A DNA stretch of 6,393 nucleotides from assembly GCA_029259675.1 (NCBI GenBank), contig JAJDES010000056.1:1-6393 (forward strand). Reading direction: 5' to 3'. Positions 1 through 6,299 of this stretch are shown piece by piece. Below the pieces are notes generated by a model. That model had not been told where the DNA came from, searched no databases, and was given only the letters and a program-made list of their open reading frames with translations. How positions within the stretch are numbered: position 1 is the first letter of the stretch; every line of letters starts with the position of its first letter. This DNA comes from Planctomycetota bacterium. Its GTDB lineage: Bacteria > Planctomycetota > UBA1135 > GCA-002686595. The translations under genes were made by a program, and so were the position numbers.

Positions 1-179
1 GCTCCCGCACCAAAGCGATCGATGTCGTGATGCGCGGCTCCAACCGCCATCATCTCAATCGCGCAGCAGGCCAATCCGAAGGTCATCGGCCAAACGCTCA
101 TCAATCGGCACCAATTGATGAGCCAATCGACCTTCGTGGTCAAAACGTTCTCTTCGAACTCGTTTTCGAGGAATCCCAT
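1..179 (-). CDS. nuoB: NADH-quinone oxidoreductase subunit B, N-terminal part (cut by window edge)
   Basis: This is the first 59 codons of NuoB, the peripheral-arm subunit of respiratory complex I that carries the terminal iron-sulfur cluster N2 and passes electrons to quinone at the cytoplasmic face of the membrane. Reading the minus strand from the ATG at 177-179 gives MGFLENEFEEN..., then the family hallmark WPMTFGLACCAIEMMA at residues 30-45. The adjacent Cys38-Cys39 are two of the N2 ligands; the other two lie beyond the window. The DIDRFG segment near residue 52 also fits the family. The gene lies 120 bp downstream of nuoA on the same strand, in the usual nuoA-nuoB order. No Shine-Dalgarno motif is seen before the ATG. 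The identification is firm; only completeness downstream is unknown. Confidence 0.96.
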   Translation of the reverse strand, partial: MGFLENEFEENVLTTKVDWLINWCRLMSVWPMTFGLACCAIEMMAVGAAHHDIDRFGAG

Positions 180-299
180 GTTCTGTGCTCGCGCTGTGTT
201 GAGTGAATGCTTGGTGGGTCAGCCCGCAAACCGGGCCACTCCCGCCCGAATCATCCGTGCCGATGTCGGGCTATGCCTGCTTGGGCCGAGTGCTTGGAA

Positions 300-833
<534 letters not shown>

Positions 834-1026
834 GGATGAGGCGGTCGGAACGAGGGGAGTGAACTCTGGTGCAATGCTCGCTGGGGAAATTCGAACGCAC
901 TGCGAGCCACACTCCGGTCGGACTCAGCACGAGTCCTTATGGGAGCCTTTTTCGCGCCCGCTTCGAGCTTGCGATCGAAGCCGGTCTAGGAGTTCTAATC
1001 CCTTTCAGCCGAACAATTTAGCAGGG

Positions 1027-1056
1027 ACTCTAAAACCGCTTCGAGAGGACTGTCAA
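1027..1056 (-). promoter_or_regulatory. Candidate sigma70-type promoter for the nuo operon
   Basis: On the minus strand a perfect TTGACA (complement of 1051-1056) is followed by an 18-bp spacer and TAGAGT (complement of 1027-1032), which matches TATAAT at four of six positions including the first, second and last. Transcription would start near 1020 and leave a leader of about 185 nt before nuoA. The leader contains a 5-bp GGACT/AGTCC hairpin at 920-936. This is a motif match only. The exact -35 box makes it the best promoter candidate seen upstream of nuoA. Confidence 0.35.
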
Positions 1057-2298
1057 GGACGCGTGAGGGTCGCTTGAACGGGAGCTGCTCAAAGACAGAT
1101 TTGGAGCCGGAGCGATCTGATCGGGCGGCAGTTTACGGCATCGAGAGCGGATGCCATTCCTGTGCCGGGGATTCCTTGCGAGGGAATTAATGACTCGCAC
1201 GCAGTCGCTCTGCCCTGGGGCTCGCCGAAGCGCACCCGAACAGCCTTCTTTCCACAGCCCGGGGCCTCCGCGTGCACGCGATGCACTCGGCCCAAACTGT
1301 TGACTTCGTTGGACTTCCGTCATCCATAGCCCAAGCGCCGGGCTTCGGTGCCGGGCACCCGGGGCGCGCTTCCCCACGGGAAGTGCGCTGGGATTCAAAC
1401 CGGTCGAGATCGGCGGCCCAAGTGGGAATTGCGGATTGGTCAGTAACCCAAACCCGATTGGAGCAGTCTGCCCTCCGAAACCACGAACCCGCACTTACCC
1501 ACGACGGGACCCAGCCAGGCCTGCCGGCCCCGTTTGCTGGGGATTCGGCGCCGGTCGAGGATCCGACCCGCTGGAATCGCGCAGGCCGTTCACCCTGGCT
1601 GCGGCAACCGAGTAGCTCTCTACATCCACGCAAATGCCCACAACCACCCAGATCGAGGGAGCCACCCCCACATCGCCCACTATATTAGCCTCCAGGGCAG
1701 CCATGGGTGCCTGCTTGTGTGGGATCGCCCTTATCTTCAATGACATCGTGACCCCGGCTCCCGATCAGTCGTGGTTGCTCAGATGGTGCAGAACGGCCGC
1801 TGCCAATCCCGTCCGCACAGGTCTGGGGGCATCCCTCCTGGCCCTGGCAATCCTGCCCCTCCCGCGACCCCGGGCTCCCGGCTGAATTCGGCGGCGAACT
1901 CGCTTTCCTGCTTCAACGCCCGTGAGGGCCCCCAGGTGGCCCCGAGAACAGGGATTTCTGCCGGTTGCCGAGCTTCCGGTGGGCTCAAAACCAAATAGAC
2001 GCCTCAGAAAGCCACTGGGGGCTGGGATAGGTCCATTCGAATCCTATAATGCTCCGCCGAAACGGCACACTGGCTTTAAGGCTAGAGGGGCCTCAAAGCG
2101 AGGGGTCATCCCTTATTGAAAGGGAAGCCATCTTTCCGCTCCTATGGAATAGAAGCTGAACTCCTCCATCTCGCGCAAGCGTCGGACCTCCCCTGCGGAA
2201 CCCCGCGCTGCTCCCGCCGTTCGCTTCCCCCTTTTCCTTATCCGGAAGCACCGCCAAACCGCCGAAGGCGATTTAGGCACGCGAATCCAACTAACTAC
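1057..2298. other. Long stretch with no supportable gene
   Basis: No reading frame here resembles a known family or shows the strong G/C third-codon preference of the neighbouring genes. Items noted: a perfect 12-bp palindrome CGCGTGCACGCG at 1269-1280; a GC-rich region able to fold at 1333-1371; and an isolated TATAAT at 2045-2050 with no matching -35 box. An open frame at 1634-1885 (plus strand, 83 codons) has two hydrophobic stretches and moderate third-position GC, so it could be a small membrane protein, but it has no recognisable motif or ribosome site. I found no tRNA cloverleaf and no riboswitch that survives inspection. The region may be decayed coding sequence, a non-coding RNA locus or plain spacer. 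Confidence 0.5.
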
Positions 2299-3006
2299 AT
2301 GCTTGCAGTTCAAGGCGACATCGTTCGCGGACCGGAGCGCTCAACGCGGCTGGGACGATGTCTGATCATCACGCCGACGCTGGCGACGGCTCGCCCTAAT
2401 CAATTCCCCAGTCAAGCTCTGATCGTCACTACGGCGGCTCGGCGCATGATCGAACTTTCGAAGGCCGGCGAGAAGCTCAAGAGCATCGTCGTCTCGGGCG
2501 ACAAAGATCCGATCCAGCACCCGGAGTTTCGCGACATCAGTGAGAACCTGCGCGAACTGACCAAGAAGTGGTTCCCCAAGGCACAACTCTGCCTGCTCTC
2601 GGACTCACTCTTCCTCGAAGATCCCGAGGTGCGCATCGCGCTGGGTATCTACGACAAGCCGATCCTGCGACTGGAAGCCGGCACGCAAAAAACTTTCCGC
2701 GCGCTGTCGGGTGAGAAGGGGGAAACCTTCAAAGAGGTCATCGCCAACCTCAACCTGATCGAAAACGAGCGAATTATCCTCCAAGCTCGCTTCGTCAAGG
2801 GTGGCGTTGACAACACAACGGATGCTGAGCTGCGGTCGTGGATGAAGTATGTGGCCGACATCGGACCCGCCTCGGTGCAGATCTACACGATCCCCAAAGC
2901 CGATCCGAAGTCCAAGCTAAAGCCCGTCACCCCCAAGGCTCTTGAGGCCATCGCAACAAACCTGCACGAAAAGACCGGCATTACCTGCGAAGTCTGCTCG
3001 GAGTAA
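2299..3006 (+). CDS. Radical-SAM-fold protein (COG0731-like) lacking the iron-sulfur cysteine motif; probable pseudoenzyme
   Basis: The 235-residue product aligns by eye along its length with COG0731-type radical SAM proteins. GDIVRGPERSTRLGRCL (6-22) matches their N-terminal GPVxSRRLGRSLG block. SGDKDPIQHPEF (66-77) sits where SGxGEPTLxP is expected. Later come LLSDSLFLEDPEVR (99-112), LRLEAGTQKTFR (123-134), ARFVKGGVDNTT (163-174) and VQIYTIPKADP (193-203). Missing is the CxxxCxxC loop that binds the 4Fe-4S cluster. It should follow LGRSL, but residues 22-38 run straight from RCLIITPTLATAR to FPS, apparently about 20 residues shorter than in active relatives. No other forward frame there encodes it, so a simple frameshift does not explain the loss. 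The GEP motif is also altered. The frame is otherwise open with strong G/C third positions, so the gene appears maintained. An upstream in-frame TTG (2116) is rejected because the added segment has neither family similarity nor codon bias. The C-terminus ends CEVCSE. Confidence 0.82.
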   Translation: MLAVQGDIVRGPERSTRLGRCLIITPTLATARPNQFPSQALIVTTAARRMIELSKAGEKLKSIVVSGDKDPIQHPEFRDISENLRELTKKWFPKAQLCLLSDSLFLEDPEVRIALGIYDKPILRLEAGTQKTFRALSGEKGETFKEVIANLNLIENERIILQARFVKGGVDNTTDAELRSWMKYVADIGPASVQIYTIPKADPKSKLKPVTPKALEAIATNLHEKTGITCEVCSE

Positions 3007-3009
3007 CTC

Positions 3010-3087
3010 CTCGGTCGCAACGCCCGATTAAGGCGCCCGATTAATGCACTCGGTCGCCATGCTCGGTCGCCATGCTCGGTCGCAACG
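3010..3087. repeat. Six tandem 13-bp units
   Basis: Six consecutive 13-bp units begin at 3010, 3023, 3036, 3049, 3062 and 3075, three bases after the stop codon at 3004-3006. Units 4 and 5 are identical (CTCGGTCGCCATG). Units 1 and 6 are identical (CTCGGTCGCAACG) and differ from those in the last four bases. Units 2 and 3 share CCCGATTAA and differ from the rest mainly by transitions. The period is exact with no indels. Since 13 is not a multiple of three and the array follows a stop, it is non-coding, either in the 3' untranslated region or intergenic. Confidence 0.8.
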
Positions 3088-3156
3088 CACGGGCACTGGG
3101 CAGACGGCCCAACCCGGCGGATCTAGATTGCGGATCAACCTGACGACTGGATCCAA

Positions 3157-3186
3157 GTGGCGCGCCCCGGGGTGCGCCACGGTTTT
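3157..3186 (+). terminator. Possible intrinsic terminator: GC-rich hairpin with short T run
   Basis: GTGGCGCGCCCC at 3157-3168 pairs with GGGGTGCGCCAC at 3169-3180, complementary except for one G-T pair that would be a G-U wobble in RNA. The central CCGG would form the loop. Four T residues follow at 3183-3186. Strong stem plus short T tract suits a terminator for the upstream gene, but it lies about 150 bp past that stop codon and the T run is short, so a different structural role is possible. Confidence 0.4.
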
Positions 3187-3289
3187 CGATAGCATTGCAA
3201 ACGACGCAACGCGACTGCCGCGCACGAACATGCTCGGCATTCGGAGTATTCGGAAGCATCACCGTTAGTCCCACCAAGCCGTGGCGCCC

Positions 3290-4057
3290 ATGAGTTCACT
3301 CGCCGCCTTAGATCAGGTTCGCAAGACCTTCGAAGACGTTACCGCCGTCGAAGGCTTGAGCCTGGAAATCAAGGCGGGCGAAGTATTCGGACTCCTGGGC
3401 CCCAACGGCGCAGGTAAAACGACTGCGCTGAGAATGCTCTGCGGCCTGCTCGAACCGGATTCGGGCCAGGTGAGCATCGGTGGCTTGGACCCGTTCAAGA
3501 GTCCGGTCGAAGCTCGACAAAACCTCGGCTACGTGCCCGATGGGGCGCCCCTGTACGCCAACCTTTCGCCGCGCCAACACCTGCTGCTGGTCGGGCGCCT
3601 GCACAACATGTCGGAAGACGAGTTACTGGCGGAATCCGACCGACTCTTGAATGCCTTCGATCTGAGTCAGCGCGGAGACGACCCGATCGGCGGGTTCTCA
3701 CACGGCATGCGCCAGAAAACCGCTCTGGCCTGCGCACTCTTGCCGCGACCGAGGCTTTTGGTGCTGGATGAACCGCTGACGGGACTCGACGCCCCGACAG
3801 CTGCAACCGTCAAAAGCATCCTGCGCGGATGGGCCGACGGCGGCCGAGCCGTTCTCTACACATCGCATCTACTCGACGTCGTGGAACGCGTTTGCGACCG
3901 CATGGTGATCCTTGACCGCGGCAAATTAGTTGCAGAAGGCGACTTGCAAAGCTTGCGGCAGCAGGCTGGCTCGGACGGAACGCTCGAGCAAATTTTCGGC
4001 GCCCTGACAGACACGGCCGACCCGCAGGAACAGGCTCGCCGCGTTTTGGGCAACTAG
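3290..4057 (+). CDS. ABC transporter ATP-binding protein (ABC-2 export type)
   Basis: This is a 255-residue cytoplasmic nucleotide-binding subunit that would power a membrane permease. All the main motifs are present (numbered from the ATG): Walker A GPNGAGKTT at 37-45, the region LGYVPDGAPLYANLS at 79-93 where Asp replaces the Q-loop Gln (acidic residues are common there in ABC-2 ATPases), signature FSHGM at 136-140 in place of LSGGQ, Walker B LLVLDEP at 156-162, D-loop GLD at 165-167, and the switch His193 in YTSH. The tail carries a TLEQIF element typical of drug, polymer or gliding-type ABC-2 ATPases. The ATG at 3290 is preferred; an in-frame GTG at 3281 would add three residues. No permease gene adjoins it: the next gene is convergent and encodes a CPBP protein. 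The substrate is therefore unknown, and the partner must be encoded elsewhere. Confidence 0.93.
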   Translation: MSSLAALDQVRKTFEDVTAVEGLSLEIKAGEVFGLLGPNGAGKTTALRMLCGLLEPDSGQVSIGGLDPFKSPVEARQNLGYVPDGAPLYANLSPRQHLLLVGRLHNMSEDELLAESDRLLNAFDLSQRGDDPIGGFSHGMRQKTALACALLPRPRLLVLDEPLTGLDAPTAATVKSILRGWADGGRAVLYTSHLLDVVERVCDRMVILDRGKLVAEGDLQSLRQQAGSDGTLEQIFGALTDTADPQEQARRVLGN

Positions 4058-4080
4058 GGTCGCTACGCCCTCAAGACGCC

Positions 4081-4126
4081 CACGCATTCAGCGTGAACGC
4101 AATGGATCGCGAGACGCGTGCCTCGC
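4081..4126. terminator. Two small hairpins in the convergent gap, possible shared transcription end
   Basis: The 69-bp gap between the converging ABC ATPase and CPBP genes holds two perfect 5-bp stems. CACGC pairs with GCGTG around ATTCA (4081-4095), and GCGAG pairs with CTCGC around an 8-base loop (4109-4126). Neither has a T run, so they are weak as intrinsic terminators. Their position where both transcripts must end is the main support. Confidence 0.22.
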
Positions 4127-4894
4127 CTACTGAACAGTCATCATCATGGCTGCCATTCCAAGGCCGTTGATCGTCAAGCGCGCAATGATCGGAATGTAGA
4201 GACTCCGATCGCCGGTCAAGTAAAGCCCGGCCATGGCCAAACCTAGGATGCCTTGGATCACCATCACAGCCGAGCCCTCGGGCATGTGCCACAGGCCGAA
4301 TAGGAGGCTGGATCCCAGGCAAGCTGTGACCAGGCCAAGATTGGGTCGAGCCGCGCTTTGCGCCAGGGCCTCCAAGCGGCTGAAGAGGAAACCGCGGAAG
4401 ACGAGCTCCTCCAAGACGGTTCGCACGGGAATGATCACCAAACCCATGCAAAGCAAGTCGAGCTTGCTAGCCGGAATGAGCGAGCTCGCATCCGCTTGGC
4501 TCAGGCCCGCCTTAATGATGGTGTTGGCAATGATGCTGATCCCCAGTCCCAGGCAGAAGCCGATCCAAACCCCGTAGAAAAACTTCCTTGCGAGTTTTTC
4601 CTGGGGCAAGGCCAAGCCCAAGTCGGGCAAGCTCGATTCGCGCTGGCGTTGCAGGTAAGCCACCACAGCGACCACCATGCCGGATGAGATCAGCAACCAA
4701 GGCACAAGCGCCAATAAGCTGCTGTCGCTCAGCTTTATCCACAACGTTTCCAGCAACAAGAGCACGGCCAAGAGCGTGCAAAATGCTGTCAACTCAAGAC
4801 CCGTGCCGCGCTGTCCAAATCGCCCGAACAAGCCGCTGTCGGCCAACAGAGGCTGCTCGGGCTCGGAAGCCTTTTTCGATTCGATTTCAGTCAC
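4127..4894 (-). CDS. CPBP-family (CAAX protease / bacteriocin-processing type) intramembrane protein
   Basis: This 255-residue integral membrane protein has a charged N-terminus (about 1-32) and hydrophobic segments near 36-54, 60-80, 106-128, 145-165, 186-203, 207-225 and 232-252. The CPBP/Abi signature is visible: EELVFRG (162-168) gives the EExxxR motif with the presumed catalytic Glu, and FGLWH (199-203) gives the FxxxH motif. The third motif is usually HxxxN but reads RLTIN (239-243), so the His is Arg239 while Asn243 remains. Relatives are Rce1-like glutamate intramembrane proteases, but many bacterial members have no known substrate, and the replaced His makes proteolysis uncertain. 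The start is a GTG at 4892-4894, 39 bp after the thioesterase stop, with a strong hairpin between them. It probably forms the third gene of the operon read from 6045. Family assignment is firm; activity is not. Confidence 0.9.
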   Translation of the reverse strand: MTEIESKKASEPEQPLLADSGLFGRFGQRGTGLELTAFCTLLAVLLLLETLWIKLSDSSLLALVPWLLISSGMVVAVVAYLQRQRESSLPDLGLALPQEKLARKFFYGVWIGFCLGLGISIIANTIIKAGLSQADASSLIPASKLDLLCMGLVIIPVRTVLEELVFRGFLFSRLEALAQSAARPNLGLVTACLGSSLLFGLWHMPEGSAVMVIQGILGLAMAGLYLTGDRSLYIPIIARLTINGLGMAAMMMTVQ

Positions 4895-4906
4895 CTGGTA
4901 ATTACA

Positions 4907-4926
4907 GGGCTCAGCTGGCTGAGCCC
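4907..4926 (-). promoter_or_regulatory. Intercistronic hairpin between thioesterase and CPBP genes
   Basis: A perfect inverted repeat, GGGCTCAG-CCAG-CTGAGCCC on the minus strand, forms an 8-bp stem with a 4-base loop. It fills much of the 39-bp gap and ends 12 bases before the GTG start of the CPBP gene. No T run follows, so it is not a classical terminator. It could stabilise the upstream message, attenuate transcription or hinder initiation at the GTG. The structure is seen in the sequence; the role is inferred. Confidence 0.5.
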
Positions 4927-4933
4927 GGCGAAT

Positions 4934-5377
4934 TCACGCCTTGCCCTGGGAGCTGTCCGAATCGTACGCGAAGTATTCGCAAGAGCGCTGGATCGGCGTC
5001 GGCTTGAAATCATCATCTACGGCAACGAGGGTCGCTTCCGCTTCCGTCACATAAATTCGTTCCATGGATCCGAATCTGCGTTGGGACCAAACCGACACGC
5101 CGACCTTTATGGAGCTGCGACCGATGGAGACGGTGCGGGTGAATAGCGAAACCAGGTCGCCGACAAACACCGGTTCGACGAATTCAACCTTATCCATCGC
5201 CACAGTCACCAATTTGCCCGGATGGTGCTTGTGCGCTTCGATTGCTGCTGCGAGGTCAATTTGAGAGAGAATCACGCCCCCGAAGATGGTGCCGAGCGCG
5301 TTGGTGTCGCGCGGCATCATCACTTGGCAAATGGAAGGCACTTCGCCTTCGGGGAAAGTCTTCTGGTGCGATTTCAT
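4934..5377 (-). CDS. Acyl-CoA thioesterase, hotdog fold (YciA/ACOT type)
   Basis: The predicted reaction is hydrolysis of acyl-CoA to free acid and CoA in the cytoplasm. The 147-residue product is a single hotdog domain of normal YciA length. It shows VMMPRDTNALGTIFGGVILS (19-38): the DTN at 24-26 and the GG at 33-34 before the central helix are family hallmarks, and Asp41 in SQIDLAAA lies in that helix. VAMDKVEFVEPVFVGDLV (59-76) is the usual strand and turn, and DDDFKPTPI (121-129) matches the typical C-terminal end of YciA-like enzymes. The ATG at 5375-5377 overlaps the stop of the upstream hydrolase gene as TGATG, which suggests translational coupling. Chain-length preference cannot be read from sequence; YciA relatives act broadly on short to long acyl-CoAs. 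The tail after about residue 134 is poorly conserved. Confidence 0.93.
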   Translation of the reverse strand: MKSHQKTFPEGEVPSICQVMMPRDTNALGTIFGGVILSQIDLAAAIEAHKHHPGKLVTVAMDKVEFVEPVFVGDLVSLFTRTVSIGRSSIKVGVSVWSQRRFGSMERIYVTEAEATLVAVDDDFKPTPIQRSCEYFAYDSDSSQGKA

Positions 5378-6045
5378 CAGTCGGATGCTTTCGTGAGGCT
5401 TTGCAGTGCGTAGCGGTGAATGCGGTCTTCAAGTATGGGGGTGCGGCCGCGAAAGAAGTGGTCGGCTCCTTCGATCTCATCCGTTTCGAGCTGGCTGGGC
5501 AGATTGGGAAAGCGCGGAGCAAGTTCGCTGAGCGTGCCGAATGAATCTTTGCTGCCAAACAGCAAGTAACCGGGCTGCTTTACTTCGAGCAATTCGGGCA
5601 CTTCGAATACCCGCACGGGCAGGGCCACGCAAATCAATCGCTTGACACGAACTTCGCGCGCCGCCAGAGCGCAAGCTGTGCGCGCACCAAAGGAAAAGCC
5701 GGCCGCCCACAATTCCGTCCCCGGGTAGCGCTCGCTCAGCCACTCCAGCGCGCAGGCGGCGTCGTCAACCTCACCACCGGCCATGTCGTGCCTTCCCTCG
5801 CTCTCCTCAACACCCCTGAAATTGAAGCGCAGGGTGGGAATGCCGGCGTTTTGTAGCGCACGGGCCGCACGAAAGACGACCGTGTTGTGCATCGTGCCCC
5901 CCTCGGCCGGATTGGGATGGCAAACTACGGCCGCGGCCGGCGGATGCTCCCCATGGGCTTGAGCCTTGAGAGGCGGGGTGCCGTGCAGGGCTTCAAGCCG
6001 ACCTACGGGGCCGTCCAAGAACAGAGATTCGGAGCTTCGTACCAT
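5377..6045 (-). CDS. Alpha/beta hydrolase (COG2945-like)
   Basis: This 222-residue protein is a predicted cytoplasmic serine hydrolase with no signal peptide. The early VVCHPNPAEGGTMHN (40-54) is the HPxPxxGGxxxN block typical of COG2945 hydrolases and includes the oxyanion region. TLRFNFRGVEESEG (71-84) follows, then the nucleophile elbow GFSFGA with Ser118. FGSKDSFG supplies the likely acid Asp167 and EGADHFFRG the catalytic His196, so the Ser-Asp-His triad is complete. There is no lid insertion. Family members are assigned as esterase- or thioesterase-like but their substrates are mostly unknown. It is the first gene of a minus-strand cluster and its stop overlaps the thioesterase start, which hints at a shared acyl substrate. 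The ATG at 6043-6045 has no Shine-Dalgarno sequence, and a hairpin at 6056-6072 lies just upstream. Confidence 0.92.
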   Translation of the reverse strand: MVRSSESLFLDGPVGRLEALHGTPPLKAQAHGEHPPAAAVVCHPNPAEGGTMHNTVVFRAARALQNAGIPTLRFNFRGVEESEGRHDMAGGEVDDAACALEWLSERYPGTELWAAGFSFGARTACALAAREVRVKRLICVALPVRVFEVPELLEVKQPGYLLFGSKDSFGTLSELAPRFPNLPSQLETDEIEGADHFFRGRTPILEDRIHRYALQSLTKASD

Positions 6046-6055
6046 GGGGGATGAG

Positions 6056-6072
6056 CGCGCAAGCTTCGCGCG
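6056..6072 (-). promoter_or_regulatory. Leader hairpin just upstream of the hydrolase start
   Basis: CGCGC (6056-6060) pairs with GCGCG (6068-6072) around the loop AAGCTTC. In the minus-strand mRNA it would end about 10 bases before the ATG. Slightly farther upstream, the complement of 6084-6089 reads AATAAT, a possible -10 box lacking a good -35; if used, the hairpin would sit at the very 5' end of the transcript. Function is unproven. Confidence 0.2.
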
Positions 6073-6299
6073 AGCGCGACGGCATTATTCCCTTCACAGC
6101 TTCGCCACCGCCCAAATTCCGAGCTAAAGGTGCGAGAAATTCCAAGGCCCCCCAGGCCCGGGAGACACCGCGCCGGCTCGGGCGAGCTAACGTATGTCTC
6201 AGCGCCCAATTCGGCGCACTTCAGATTCGCCCAGCCACCACATTCGAACCGCCGCTTAGCTCCTCCATTGCGCACGGAGTCAGCCCCCAATTCACCGCC

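Noticed and set aside
1269..1280. Perfect palindrome CGCGTGCACGCG as an operator
   Set aside because: It is a single occurrence in GC-rich sequence, far from any start codon, with no known matching regulator site.
1030..1633. Minus-strand open frames of about 150 codons
   Set aside because: Their translations are rich in Arg, Pro, Gly and Ser without any family motif or codon bias, as expected of chance frames in GC-rich DNA.
2011..2030. GCCACTG followed by GGGAT, resembling the 3' core of a cobalamin riboswitch
   Set aside because: The upstream core elements of that riboswitch are absent, and no B12-related gene follows.
2025..2049. TTCGAAT with a flanking ATAGG/CCTAT inverted repeat, suggesting a tRNA T-arm
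   Set aside because: The stem leaves an 11-base loop rather than 7, and no acceptor, D or anticodon arms can be formed.
2045..2050. Perfect TATAAT as a promoter for the radical-SAM-like gene
   Set aside because: There is no -35-like hexamer at 16-18 bp, no extended -10 TGn, and the start codon is about 250 bp away.
2116..2298. N-terminal extension of the radical-SAM-like gene from a TTG start
   Set aside because: The added 61 residues lack family similarity and the codons lack the G/C third-position preference that begins after the ATG at 2299.
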